Positions 1 through 8,588 of a stretch of DNA of 64,000 nucleotides are shown in pieces (within the stretch, counting starts at the first letter, position 1; every line of letters begins with the position of its first letter). The position numbers and the translations under genes are program-made. The stretch is from NCBI GenBank assembly GCA_050739575.1, contig JBOIBN010000003.1, forward strand, positions 1-64,000. Direction: 5' to 3'. Below the pieces are notes generated by a model. It worked only from the letters and a program-made list of their open reading frames with translations, had not been told where the DNA came from and ran no database searches. This stretch comes from JBOIBN01 sp050739575. GTDB lineage: Bacteria > Pseudomonadota > Gammaproteobacteria > JAKDMP01.

Positions 1-1
1 C

Positions 2-382
2 GGGTTCCCATTTGTCGGCGGCGGTGCGCTCGCGAGTGTCGCCGAGCCGCTCGCAAACGCCGCGGAAAAGACAGCGCTTGCGGCGCGCACCGGCGCTCTG
101 ATGGTGGACATGGAAGCCGCCGCCGTTGCCGCGGTCGCGGCGGCACACGAGGGCATGGAATTCGCCGTCGTGCGGGCGCTCGCAGATCCGGCCGATCTTG
201 CGCTCGCGTCCGTGGTGCTTGCGGCCGCGGACAAGCCTCGTCCGGGTTCGAGCGTAGTGCGGGGGCTTTTGAAGCGGCCGCAGGATTTGCCGGCCGTGCT
301 GCGGCTCGGCCGGTCTTTCCGTCGCGCCCGCGCCAGTCTCGAGGGCGCCGCACAAGCGCTTGCCGCGGCCCGGGGGCTGTAA
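2..382 (+). CDS. nucleoside phosphorylase-like protein, probably hopanoid-associated (5' partial)
   Basis: The reading frame is open from the window edge, so the N-terminus is missing. The visible 126 residues carry a Gly-rich turn (GGG) and, near residue 34, the segment LMVDMEAAAVA, which matches the D-M-E substrate-binding motif of the PNP/MTA-SAH nucleosidase fold. The Ala/Arg-rich C-terminal tail resembles phosphorylases found beside squalene-hopene cyclase genes, which are thought to act on adenosylhopane to give a ribosyl intermediate. That assignment is inference, because the neighbouring hopanoid genes would lie outside the window. A generic purine phosphorylase is the alternative. 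Confidence 0.6.
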   Translation, partial: GFPFVGGGALASVAEPLANAAEKTALAARTGALMVDMEAAAVAAVAAAHEGMEFAVVRALADPADLALASVVLAAADKPRPGSSVVRGLLKRPQDLPAVLRLGRSFRRARASLEGAAQALAAARGL

Positions 383-493
383 CTCGCTGCCGAAACCCGC
401 CGTTGTTTGGCACGTTTTTGGCATCTAACCGGCCCCACCTTATTTGACGTTTTCACGGCGATATACTGGGCGCAGATTCCGCAAGAGACGACC

Positions 494-2161
494 ATGCCCC
501 GCCTGCTGCGCCCGCTTGTACTTTTCAGCCTGTGTGCCTTTGCTCCCTCGCTGTTCGCCCAGCCGTTGGCCTACGTCACCGATCCCACCGCCAACACCAT
601 GAACGCGATCAATACGGGAACGAATACGATTGCCCGTACCATCCAGAACCTGTCCGGTGCCGATGCGGTTGCGATCAGTTCGGACGGTACGCGCATTTAT
701 GTCTCCGAATCCGCGAGCGGCAAGATAGCCGTGTTCGACGGAACGAAGATAAGCGATCCGAACCAGAATCCGCTGATCAAGGAACTCGACATCGGCGGCC
801 AGCCGGTCGGGCTTGCATTGTCGCCCGACAATAAGACACTTTATGTCGCCGACGCCCAGAACAATCAGGCCGAAGCCGTGGATCTCAATTCCGGTAAGAT
901 CGCCAAGCAGTACGCCGCCGGATCGGGCGTGCGTGCGCTTGCCCTGTCGCCCGACGGACATCTTCTTGCGATCGGCGCCAACGACAAGACCGTGACGCTT
1001 TATACATTGCCCTGGCAGTCGGGCTTCAGCGCCGTCAAGGTCGTCGTCAGTCTGTCGGCCGCACCCAAGGCGCTCGCGTTCGATGCACAGGGCCAGACCT
1101 TGTGGATCGCGACGGCTACGGGCTTTTCGAGCTACGATCGCAACTCCGGCGCGGTGACCGATCACCCCGAAAGCGGCGGCACGACCTCGGTGGCTTATTC
1201 CCCGCGCCTGAACCTGGTGTACACGGGGGCCGGTACCGGCAACCTCGTTTACACCTATGTTCCCGGCGCCGGTACCGTGGGACAGATCGGCACCTATAAG
1301 CCGGTCAGAGGATTGGCGCTTTCGCCCGACGGCACGCGCCTCTACGCGGTCCAGAACTGCTCCAACTGCGGTGTTGCAGTCATCTCCACCGCGCAGGGGC
1401 AGGCGCTTACCCAAGTCAGTTTCGGCACCGCACCCGTGACCGCGGGACAGTTTGTGGGACCGGGTCCGATATACGCAGCGTACGCAACCACGAACAGTTC
1501 GGTCGGCGAGCAGATATCGGGTACCGTCACCGCGACCGACGGCAAGAATCGCAGCCTGACCTATTCGAACCTGATTGCGCCGACGCTCGGGCAACTGAGC
1601 TTCAACGCCACGGGCGACTTTGCCTACACGCCGCCCGCCGGCTACTCGGGTCTCCAGGCCTTCGTGTGGCAGGCCGCGGCCGGAAGTGGCGACGGCTCGC
1701 CGAACCTGCCTTATTCACGGCCGATCACCCAGTCGCTCGCCATTTCGCCTACGGTAAGCTCTTTTGACAGTCAGAGTGCCGACGGCGGCGCCACCATCGG
1801 TCCGCTCACGTTCACGATTGCCGGCACCACGCCGCTCACCGTCACCGTAATCAGCAACAACAACGGCGTCGTCAATCCGGCCAAGGCCACCATCAGTTCC
1901 GGCTGCGGCACGGACAGCATGAATTGCAACCTGACGCTGGTGGCGGGCAAATCCTCCGGCCAGAGTGCAAGGGTCACGGTGCAGGTCAGCGATCCCAGCG
2001 GACTGGTGGCGAGTACCTATTTCAAGGTGACGATCAAGGGCGGCAGCAGTGGCGGCGGCGCCCTCGCGCCGTGGTCGCTCGCATTGCTCGCCGTGCTCGC
2101 CGTGCTCGCCGGGTTCGTCGCACTGCGGAAAAGACGCCATGGAAACCTTCGCGAGCGTTAA
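494..2161 (+). CDS. secreted YVTN-type beta-propeller protein with GlyGly-CTERM-like tail
   Basis: A 555-residue protein that starts with a clear signal peptide (MPRLLRPLVLFSLCAFAPSL, cleavage near AQP). An upstream in-frame start would put about 29 unlikely residues before it. Residues 25-320 hold repeated blades with the pattern LALSPDGxxLY or VAISSDGTRIYV, typical of YVTN/lactonase-like propellers. A cadherin/Ig-like region with the FAYTPPAGYSG signature follows. The C-terminus is a Ser/Gly linker, GGGALAPW, a hydrophobic helix and RKRRHG, fitting the GlyGly-CTERM signal processed by rhombosortase and exported by type II secretion. It is probably surface-associated. The 3' end overlaps the next gene by 23 bp. 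Confidence 0.8.
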   Translation: MPRLLRPLVLFSLCAFAPSLFAQPLAYVTDPTANTMNAINTGTNTIARTIQNLSGADAVAISSDGTRIYVSESASGKIAVFDGTKISDPNQNPLIKELDIGGQPVGLALSPDNKTLYVADAQNNQAEAVDLNSGKIAKQYAAGSGVRALALSPDGHLLAIGANDKTVTLYTLPWQSGFSAVKVVVSLSAAPKALAFDAQGQTLWIATATGFSSYDRNSGAVTDHPESGGTTSVAYSPRLNLVYTGAGTGNLVYTYVPGAGTVGQIGTYKPVRGLALSPDGTRLYAVQNCSNCGVAVISTAQGQALTQVSFGTAPVTAGQFVGPGPIYAAYATTNSSVGEQISGTVTATDGKNRSLTYSNLIAPTLGQLSFNATGDFAYTPPAGYSGLQAFVWQAAAGSGDGSPNLPYSRPITQSLAISPTVSSFDSQSADGGATIGPLTFTIAGTTPLTVTVISNNNGVVNPAKATISSGCGTDSMNCNLTLVAGKSSGQSARVTVQVSDPSGLVASTYFKVTIKGGSSGGGALAPWSLALLAVLAVLAGFVALRKRRHGNLRER

Positions 2162-3515
2162 TCCCGCGAGTGGCGAAACGATCGAGCGTTACGCACTCAG
2201 CTCCCCGGCCGAAACAGATGCAGCGCTCGCCCGCGCCGTCAAGGCCCAGTGGGACTGGGCCGAGCGACCGCTCTCCGAACGACTTGCGAAACTTTCATGC
2301 TTCGCCGATCTCTTCGGGAAAAAGCAGGACGAACTCGCACGCCTGATGACGCGCGAAATGGGGAAACCCATCGCGCAAGCGCGAGCCGAAGCCGCCAAAT
2401 GCGCGCTCGCCTTCCGCTATTACTGCGAGCATGCGCCGCGCCTTCTCGCCGACGAGCCGGTGGCAACCGATGCGGGTAAAAGCGCGATCGTCTATCAGCC
2501 GCTCGGCGTCGTATTCGCGATCATGCCGTGGAACTTCCCGTTCTGGCAGGTTGCGCGCTTTGCCGCGCCGGCGCTCGCCGCCGGCAACGCGGGCGTCTTG
2601 AAGCATGCGCCGAACACCACCGGTTGCGGGCTCGCCTTCGCCGCGCTCGCAAAGGAAGCCGACATTCCCGACGGCGTCTTCCAGACGTTGGTGCTGGACA
2701 ACGACCAAGCCGCACGCGTGATCGCCGATTCGCGCATTGCCGCGGTCACGCTCACCGGCAGCGAACGCGCCGGGCGCGCGGTGGCAAAGACCGCGGGCGA
2801 GCATCTCAAGAAGTGCGTGCTCGAACTCGGCGGCTCGGATCCCTTCGTCGTGCTCGCCGACGCCGATCTCGAGCGTGCCGTCGAGGTTGGCGTCACGGCG
2901 CGCTTCCAGAATAACGGCCAGAGTTGCATCGCGGCCAAGCGCTTCATCGTCGAAGCGCCGCTCTACGACGAATTCTGCCAGCGTTTCCGCGCGCGCGTTG
3001 CAGTCCTCGAGGTCGGCGATCCGGCGGACGAGGCGAACGACATCGGTCCGCTCGCTCGCGACGATCTCCGCACGACACTCGCCGAACAGGTGCAGGCGAG
3101 CACGAAGGCAGGCGCGCGCGTACTCACGGGCGGCGAATCCGTCGCCGGAGCCGGTTTCTTTTACGCCCCGACCGTGCTCGCCGACGTCACCCGCGGCATG
3201 ACGGCCGCCGAAGAAGAAGTCTTCGGACCGGTCGCGGCCGTGCTCCGCGCTGACGACGAAGCCGACGCGCTCGCGCTCGCCAATGCGACGCCCTACGGAC
3301 TCGGCGGCAGCGTGTGGACATGCGATCTCGCCCGCGGCGAACGCTTCGCGCGCGCGCTTGCGAGCGGTTCGGCCTTCGTCAACGGCATGGTGAAAAGCGA
3401 TCCGCGCCTGCCCTTCGGCGGAGTCAAACACTCTGGCTACGGGCGCGAACTCGCCGAAGCGGGATTGCGCGAATTCCTCAATATAAAAACACTATGGATT
3501 GCCGCCGATTCCTGA
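2139..3515 (+). CDS. NAD(P)-dependent succinate-semialdehyde dehydrogenase, Sad/YneI-like
   Basis: A 458-residue aldehyde dehydrogenase superfamily enzyme that would oxidise succinate semialdehyde or a related short semialdehyde to the acid in the cytoplasm. Visible landmarks are the PWNFPFW cofactor motif (130-136), the general-base Glu229 in LELGG, and the nucleophile Cys263 in NNGQSC. Length and the start [10 protein letters not shown] are those of the short Sad/YneI subgroup rather than of GabD. The ATG lies inside the end of the propeller gene, 23 bp before its stop, so the two are probably translationally coupled. Substrate specificity is inferred from similarity only. Confidence 0.85.
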   Translation: METFASVNPASGETIERYALSSPAETDAALARAVKAQWDWAERPLSERLAKLSCFADLFGKKQDELARLMTREMGKPIAQARAEAAKCALAFRYYCEHAPRLLADEPVATDAGKSAIVYQPLGVVFAIMPWNFPFWQVARFAAPALAAGNAGVLKHAPNTTGCGLAFAALAKEADIPDGVFQTLVLDNDQAARVIADSRIAAVTLTGSERAGRAVAKTAGEHLKKCVLELGGSDPFVVLADADLERAVEVGVTARFQNNGQSCIAAKRFIVEAPLYDEFCQRFRARVAVLEVGDPADEANDIGPLARDDLRTTLAEQVQASTKAGARVLTGGESVAGAGFFYAPTVLADVTRGMTAAEEEVFGPVAAVLRADDEADALALANATPYGLGGSVWTCDLARGERFARALASGSAFVNGMVKSDPRLPFGGVKHSGYGRELAEAGLREFLNIKTLWIAADS

Positions 3516-3603
3516 CCGCATAGTCGATGATGGCGCAATGCCTTCGATTTCCACGCTGGATAAGGGAATTAACGTGACTCCCCCTCAACCCTAATACAGA
3601 GGC

Positions 3604-3633
3604 TTGACAATTCTCTGAGGGGGGGGGTATAAG
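3604..3633 (+). promoter_or_regulatory. sigma70-like promoter with G9 spacer tract
   Basis: A consensus -35 TTGACA (3604-3609) and a near-consensus -10 TATAAG (3628-3633) are separated by 18 bp. Nine consecutive G residues (3619-3627) fill the half of the spacer next to the -10 box. It lies 78 bp before the lipoprotein start at 3711, in AT-rich DNA. Loss of one G would give the optimal 17-bp spacing. Confidence 0.7.
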
Positions 3634-3710
3634 AACGCTGGGACCACCGTAATGCCGGCCGCATATTTGGTGGGTCGGCATATCTATAGCTCAAGAGAGC
3701 GGAGGTTTTT

Positions 3711-4331
3711 ATGTCGATCAAAATGTTACTGCCAATGAATTTAGGAGACGGAGGCACAAAGAAGCGGATACGGATTAGGATGGGGGTGCTTTTTTTAGCT
3801 GGGCTGCCAATCGTGGCATTAGTAGGTTGTACCTGCGGAGTGGGCGTCAGTCAAAAACAAGGGCTGTATGCAGGATGTTGGACAGATGTCGACCCCCCAG
3901 CTAACACTCTAGGATCACTCGATACAACCCAAGCAATCGGTGGCCTAACCACCCAAAATGGAACCGTTGAAAATACCTCAGGAACATTTACGGTTACTGT
4001 ATCCGATACAACGACTTCGGAAGTACTGGGTGAGACACAATTCGCGTATTACATCAGCAACAATTCTATATATGCTCAGGACCCGACTTTGGTACATACG
4101 TGGTTGGAAGGATTCTCTCAATACGGTAACGAGGATGTCACAGTTCACGTCGAGGCGGACGATATCGCGTTCCAACCCACAATAGAACAAGGAACGGCCA
4201 CACTAACTTTTGCTGCCAAATACCAGGGACTTACATACGGTTTGGCAACACTTCAGGAAGAAATAAACCCGCCGCGCTGCAAACCCCCAGCCGTAAATTG
4301 TCAACCCAAGCGACCGGGAGCTTCAGATTAA
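3711..4331 (+). CDS. predicted lipoprotein, unknown function, in AT-rich islet
   Basis: A 206-residue protein of unrecognised family. Residues 18-40 form a basic region and hydrophobic stretch ending in the lipobox LVGC, so it is probably lipidated and anchored in an envelope membrane. An internal ATG at 3780 (MGVLFLAGL) would give a more usual signal peptide. The mature part is rich in Thr, Ser, Asn and Gln, looks all-beta, and ends in a Cys/Pro-rich tail (PPRCKPPAVNC). Codon use and base composition differ sharply from the GC-rich neighbours, suggesting transfer. It follows the promoter at 3604 and precedes a hairpin terminator at 4359. Confidence 0.65.
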   Translation: MSIKMLLPMNLGDGGTKKRIRIRMGVLFLAGLPIVALVGCTCGVGVSQKQGLYAGCWTDVDPPANTLGSLDTTQAIGGLTTQNGTVENTSGTFTVTVSDTTTSEVLGETQFAYYISNNSIYAQDPTLVHTWLEGFSQYGNEDVTVHVEADDIAFQPTIEQGTATLTFAAKYQGLTYGLATLQEEINPPRCKPPAVNCQPKRPGASD

Positions 4332-5529
4332 ACATGTAAATCATTTTTTAATTCCCAGGGCCAACGGCCTAACGGCCGTTGGCCTGATTTTTCTTATCTT
4401 AACGGGGTGTGTCAGTAGCTCTTATATTGCACGACAAATAGTCAGCCCAAGCCGACAGCAACGGTTCACAGAATCCACGCAGATTGTTGCTGAACCGTTT
4501 TATTCGCATCGCTTTTCATTGCCGGTCCATGCACCGGATGGTGGAACGATCAATGCGGCCATAATTGAGCCCGCTCTTTATGATCCGGAAATCAAGGTTT
4601 GGTATAAGGAAAATCAGTCGCAGGTTAAAACTAATCTTAATTTCCCCAAACTTCCAGCCCCGCCTGAGACCTCAGCTTTCAAACAGCTTGCCAAAAACAA
4701 ACCTTTTGCAACCTACGCGGGAAGATTGAGTGGTTGGCTCGCAACCGTAAAGATAGACATGCCAATCGGCACCGTAATCATGTTGCCAGGTTTTGATATG
4801 AACCGAGCCAGTCTAATGCCTTGGGCACTCTTTTTCGCCGACCGTGGCTGGCGCGTTGTCTTGGTGGACTTGCGTGGACAGGGTACATCCAGTTCTCCTT
4901 ACCTCACGTGGGGAATTAAGGATCGGGATGATCTAAGTCGTCTTGTAGAGTTACTTGAAGCTCAACACATCTTGGTCCATCCGTGGATCTACTTCGGCGT
5001 TTCATATGGTGCTGGTGTTGCGCTGATGGCGGCGGGAGACCGAGGGCATCCAGATGGTGTGATTGCTATTGCACCTTGGGAAACAGCTTCGGGCGTCATC
5101 CCGCGGTTTGCTCATAGCGTGGCTGGCGGATTGGCTCCCGGAAGCGCTTCTCCAAAGTGGGTGTCGGCAGAACAACAAGCAGGTCGTATCGCCGGGATCA
5201 ATTTACAAGAGGCTCGCCCTATAGATTCAGTCGCATCTATCCCCATTCCTGTACTTTATTTAGGAGGAAGCGCAGATAGTGTCGCTCCTCCGGAAAATAT
5301 CGAAATGATGGCTCAAAAGACTCGCGAGGCAACAGTTGCGATAAAGAAGGGGTTAGCCCATATCGTTGTTGTGGCAGATGTGCCGGGTTTTTGTAGTTCG
5401 ATCAACGACTGGCTTAGCGCGACATTGCTAAAAAATCCTGTTCGTAAATGTTTTGTCAGTAAAAGCGTTAAAAACGGTCTGATTGAGGAAACTTACATTG
5501 GTGACAAGCTCAGCTCAGAATCGAATTAA
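4327..5529 (+). CDS. predicted lipoprotein alpha/beta hydrolase with a non-canonical start
   Basis: The hydrolase core is clear: nucleophile elbow GVSYG (Ser226), acid in GGSADS (Asp317) and His345 in LAHIV. The oxyanion-side motif VIMLPGFD and the strand VVLVDLRGQG also fit. The first canonical in-frame start is a TTG at 4519, but translation upstream reads through a perfect lipoprotein signal ending in ILTGC with no ATG, GTG or TTG. The codon ATT at 4327, six bases after GGAG, would give an n-region starting with K-H and a 400-residue product; this start is my inference. Alternatives are a mutated start (a decaying gene) or a sequence error. Substrate unknown. Composition is AT-rich like its partner at 3711. 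Confidence 0.6.
   Translation: MKHVNHFLIPRANGLTAVGLIFLILTGCVSSSYIARQIVSPSRQQRFTESTQIVAEPFYSHRFSLPVHAPDGGTINAAIIEPALYDPEIKVWYKENQSQVKTNLNFPKLPAPPETSAFKQLAKNKPFATYAGRLSGWLATVKIDMPIGTVIMLPGFDMNRASLMPWALFFADRGWRVVLVDLRGQGTSSSPYLTWGIKDRDDLSRLVELLEAQHILVHPWIYFGVSYGAGVALMAAGDRGHPDGVIAIAPWETASGVIPRFAHSVAGGLAPGSASPKWVSAEQQAGRIAGINLQEARPIDSVASIPIPVLYLGGSADSVAPPENIEMMAQKTREATVAIKKGLAHIVVVADVPGFCSSINDWLSATLLKNPVRKCFVSKSVKNGLIEETYIGDKLSSESN
4359..4392 (+). terminator. intrinsic terminator overlapping the signal-peptide codons of the hydrolase gene
   Basis: Perfect 11-bp inverted repeat, GGCCAACGGCC (4359-4369) and GGCCGTTGGCC (4374-4384), with a four-base loop TAAC, followed by TGATTTTTCTT. It ends transcripts of the lipoprotein gene at 3711. 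It also lies within the frame encoding the downstream signal peptide. Confidence 0.75.
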
Positions 5530-5573
5530 TGTAATACATCCGCTATCCGAAAAATATACAGTGCTCGCAGAGG

Positions 5574-6566
5574 TCAGTGCTCGGTTTTCATGGCGCGGCG
5601 CATCAGCGTCTCCACCGCCGCGCGCGGCGTGTGGATTCCGTCGAGCACGGCACGCACTTCTTCGCTGATTGGCATTTCGACTTCGAGTTCGCGCGCGAGC
5701 TTGGTGAGCGCGCGCGCGGCGGGAATCCCTTCGACGGCGGCGTCGATGGAGCTTTGCGCTTCGGCTACGCTTGCGCCGCGACCGAGCGCGAGTCCGAAGC
5801 GACGATTGCGTGACTGATCGTCGGTCGCGGTGAGCACCAGATCGCCGAGCCCCGCAAGACCGGTGAGTGTGCGGGGGAGGGCGCCGAGCGCCTTGCCCAG
5901 GCGCATGATTTCGGCCAATCCACGGGTGATGAGTCCGGCGCGAGCATTGGCGCCAAAGCCGAGTCCGTCGCTGATGCCGGCGGCAATTGCAATCACGTTT
6001 TTGGCTGCGCCGCCGAGTTCGACGCCGACGAGATCGGTGCTGACGTAGGCGCGAAAGGTCGGTCCGTGCAGCAGACCGGCGAAACGTTCCGCAAGCCCGG
6101 CGTCGGTGGCCGCTACGGTGACCGCCGTCGGCAGTCCGCGGGCGACTTCAGCGGCGAAGCTGGGTCCGGACACGATGCCGAGTCCGCGCTTGGGACCGAG
6201 AATTGTTTGCGCGCGTTCGTGCAGCGGTCGGCCGTTCGCCGGGTCCAGTCCCTTGGTGGCCCAGAAGACCGGCGCCGCGCAGACCGGGGCGAGCGCGGCG
6301 AGTGTGTCCGCAAAGGCGTGGCTGGGCACGGCGACCAGCACCTGATCGGCACCATCGAGTGCCGCCGCGAAATCGCTTTCGGGTGTCAGTGTGGCTGGAA
6401 ATTGCGCGCCCGGCAGGTAGCGATTATTTTCGCGCGCGGCCGCGAGCGTCGCCATGTGTTCGCGCCGATGTCCCCACAGGCGTACGGCATGACCGCTGCG
6501 GGAGATCTGGATGGCGAGCGCGCTGCCCCAGGCGCCGGCGCCGAGCACGGCGATCCTGGATTGCAC
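5574..6566 (-). CDS. gpsA: glycerol-3-phosphate dehydrogenase [NAD(P)+]
   Basis: A 330-residue cytoplasmic enzyme that reduces dihydroxyacetone phosphate to sn-glycerol-3-phosphate for phospholipid synthesis. The Rossmann motif GAGAWG is at residues 9-14, the catalytic Lys189 sits in ELGGAAKN, and the C-terminal helical domain is complete with the GLAGLGDL and NRRFG motifs. I chose the GTG at 6566 because it lies just after the secB stop and puts the beta strand IAVLGAG near the N-terminus, as in the family. It is the distal gene of a rhodanese-secB-gpsA run. Confidence 0.95.
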   Translation of the reverse strand: MQSRIAVLGAGAWGSALAIQISRSGHAVRLWGHRREHMATLAAARENNRYLPGAQFPATLTPESDFAAALDGADQVLVAVPSHAFADTLAALAPVCAAPVFWATKGLDPANGRPLHERAQTILGPKRGLGIVSGPSFAAEVARGLPTAVTVAATDAGLAERFAGLLHGPTFRAYVSTDLVGVELGGAAKNVIAIAAGISDGLGFGANARAGLITRGLAEIMRLGKALGALPRTLTGLAGLGDLVLTATDDQSRNRRFGLALGRGASVAEAQSSIDAAVEGIPAARALTKLARELEVEMPISEEVRAVLDGIHTPRAAVETLMRRAMKTEH

Positions 6567-6570
6567 GGTA

Positions 6571-7062
6571 CTAGCCGTCCAGCGGCCGTCCCTGCTGCGT
6601 TGCGTGCTGCTGATAAACCGCATCGAAGTCGATCGGTTGCAGCATGACGGGCAGGAAACCGCCGCGAACCACCAGATCGGAGACGGCCTGGCGTGCGTAG
6701 GGGAATAGCGCCTCGGGGGCGCGCGCGCCGAGCACCCGGCCCTGTTCGCTTTCCGGTACGTTGCCCAGCGTGACCACCGCGGCCATATGCACCTCGCAGA
6801 CGAACAGGCTGCGTTCTCCGCTGCGCGCCTCGACGCTGATGCTCAGTATCACCTCGCGGGCTTCCGGGCGGTTGGCAAACCCATTGACCTGAGTCTGGAG
6901 GTTGATGCTTGCATCCGGCGGGGCGATCTGTTCGTTGAAGACCTCCGGCGACAGCGGAGATTCGAACGAGCAATCCTTCAAGTAGATGTGTTCGAAGGTG
7001 AATTGTCCCGCGCCCGGCGAGGCGAGCGGCGCACCGGCGATTGATTCGAGCGTATCGGCCAT
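6571..7062 (-). CDS. secB: protein-export chaperone SecB
   Basis: A 163-residue tetrameric export chaperone that holds preproteins unfolded and hands them to SecA. Recognisable family segments are FTFEHIYLKDCSFESP near residue 21, a central VCEVHMAAVVTL strand and the C-terminal FPYARQAVSDLVVRGGFLPV. The acidic SecA-binding tail is short. It lies 4 bp upstream of gpsA, as in many Proteobacteria. The glutaredoxin gene (grxC) that often sits between the rhodanese and secB is absent here. Confidence 0.95.
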   Translation of the reverse strand: MADTLESIAGAPLASPGAGQFTFEHIYLKDCSFESPLSPEVFNEQIAPPDASINLQTQVNGFANRPEAREVILSISVEARSGERSLFVCEVHMAAVVTLGNVPESEQGRVLGARAPEALFPYARQAVSDLVVRGGFLPVMLQPIDFDAVYQQHATQQGRPLDG

Positions 7063-7168
7063 GGTTTTAGGTACCTGTGTTGAAATTTAGGAAACTGTAA
7101 ATGTCATGCCATTCGGGAGATTTTTTCGAGCCGAAAAACCGGGAAGCTCTGCGTTAACCGGAGGTTCC

Positions 7169-7594
7169 TTACTTCGCCTGTTCGAGCGGCAGATTTTCCT
7201 TGCGCCAAGTTGCAAGGCCACCCTTGAGCACGAACACGGACTCGAAACCGGCACGGCGCAGTACGTTCGCGGCGCGGCCGGCGTCGCGGGGGGTCGCGCC
7301 GACCGCGAGAACGGGCTTTCCGTGCTTGCGCTTGAGTTCCTCCGCCTGCTTGGCGAGATCACCAAGGGGAAAGTTGCGGGCGCCGACGATGTGTCCGCCG
7401 CGGTATTCGTCGTTTGCGCGACAGTCTACGACCAGTGCCCCGCGGTTGACGAGCAGGACGGCAGCTGCAGGAGTCAGTTCGCGCACGCCCTTTACACGGC
7501 GGTAGATTTCATCGACGATAAGCAGTATCAGCACTACGACAAGTGCTGCCACCAATTGCCAATGTCGAGCGGCGAAATCCAAGTATTCTTGCAC
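7169..7594 (-). CDS. membrane-anchored rhodanese-like protein (YibN type) lacking the catalytic Cys
   Basis: About 141 residues from the GTG at 7594: one N-terminal transmembrane helix (LVAALVVVLILLIV), then a rhodanese domain with VVDCRANDEYRGGHIVGARN and the C-terminal VLKGGLATW. The active-site loop, normally C-x-G-x-R, reads AVGATPRDAG, so the nucleophilic Cys is missing and sulfurtransferase activity is unlikely. The CDEY-side motif and fold are intact. Position upstream of secB matches YibN-like genes. An upstream start at 7663 would add 23 residues that do not look like a signal; I prefer the shorter form. Confidence 0.75.
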   Translation of the reverse strand: MQEYLDFAARHWQLVAALVVVLILLIVDEIYRRVKGVRELTPAAAVLLVNRGALVVDCRANDEYRGGHIVGARNFPLGDLAKQAEELKRKHGKPVLAVGATPRDAGRAANVLRRAGFESVFVLKGGLATWRKENLPLEQAK

Positions 7595-7691
7595 GTGGTT
7601 CGGATGACAGGCGACAATTTGATAGTTTAGCCCACCGCTGCAGGCATGGTCCGCATGCGACACTAGCCCGGGCTGTAAGGATTTCGTCTCG

Positions 7692-8588
7692 ATGAACCCG
7701 TTTCACGGCCGCGCGGGCGCCTTTGCCGCGCTCGGTCTGCTCGCCCTGATCTGGGGCTACAACTGGGTCGCGATGAAGGTCGCGCTCGAGTATGTGCCGC
7801 CGTTTCCCTTTGCCGCCCTGCGCGGAATCGGAGGGGGAATCGTTCTGCTGCTGTTGCTCGCGCTTCTGCGTAAACCGCTGCGCGTACGCACGCCGGGATG
7901 GATGGTCCTCCTCGCACTCACCCAGACCACCGGCTTTGCCGCCCTCACCAGCCTCGCGCTCGCCACCGGCAGTGCGGGCAAGGCGGCCATCCTGACTTAC
8001 ACCATGCCGTTCTGGGTTCTGGTGCTTGCGGCACCGCTCCTCGGCGAACAGATCACGCCCGGGCGGGCGATTGCGGGCGGACTAGGATTAATCGGTGTGG
8101 TTCTGATTTTCGCGCCCTGGACGGCGCGCCCGGTCTACCTGAGTTCGCTCTATGCCGTGGGCGCGGGAATAAGCTGGGCGGCGGCGGTAGTCATCGCGAA
8201 GAAGACGCCCGTACACGGTATCTGGGAATTGCTAAACCTTAACGGGTGGCAGTCGCTCGTCGGCGGCGTGCCGCTCGCAGTGGCGGCAGTGCTGATGCCC
8301 TCGCCGCCGATTCACTGGACCTTGAGCTTCGATCTAGTGCTCGCCTACAACATCGTGCTCGCCACCAGCCTCGCCTGGTTTCTGTGGTTGTTCGTGCTTT
8401 CGCGCCTGTCGGCGGGTCTTTCGGGTCTCGCTTCGCTCGCGGTGCCGGTGATCGGCATCGTGGCGGCGTGGTTCCAACTCGGCGAACGGCCGACGCCCTG
8501 GGAAGGCGCCGGCGCGTTGGTGGTGATTGCCGGCCTGGCCGCGCTGGCCTGGAACAGAAGCCCTAGGAACCGCCTTGGGAAAGCTTGA
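7692..8588 (+). CDS. EamA/DMT-family transporter
   Basis: A 298-residue inner-membrane protein with about ten hydrophobic helices arranged as two EamA repeats. The first starts near residue 12 (GLLALIWGYNW), the second near residue 150 (SSLYAVGAGISWAAAVV). The motif GEQITPGRAIAGGLGLIGVV near 122 and its counterpart GERPTPWEGAGAL near 265 mark the ends of the repeats. Such proteins export metabolites or amino acids, but the substrate cannot be inferred here. The gene is divergent from the rhodanese gene and its 3' end overlaps the convergent gene at 8563 by 26 bp. Confidence 0.85.
   Translation: MNPFHGRAGAFAALGLLALIWGYNWVAMKVALEYVPPFPFAALRGIGGGIVLLLLLALLRKPLRVRTPGWMVLLALTQTTGFAALTSLALATGSAGKAAILTYTMPFWVLVLAAPLLGEQITPGRAIAGGLGLIGVVLIFAPWTARPVYLSSLYAVGAGISWAAAVVIAKKTPVHGIWELLNLNGWQSLVGGVPLAVAAVLMPSPPIHWTLSFDLVLAYNIVLATSLAWFLWLFVLSRLSAGLSGLASLAVPVIGIVAAWFQLGERPTPWEGAGALVVIAGLAALAWNRSPRNRLGKA

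Noticed and set aside
462..467. TATACT as -10 of the propeller gene with TTGACG at 444-449
   Set aside because: The spacing is only 12 bp, too short for a sigma70 promoter; no better -35 was found.
2295..3431. Long minus-strand open frame opposite the dehydrogenase gene
   Set aside because: Arg/Glu/Ala-rich translation without family features; it mirrors the codon bias of the real gene on the other strand.
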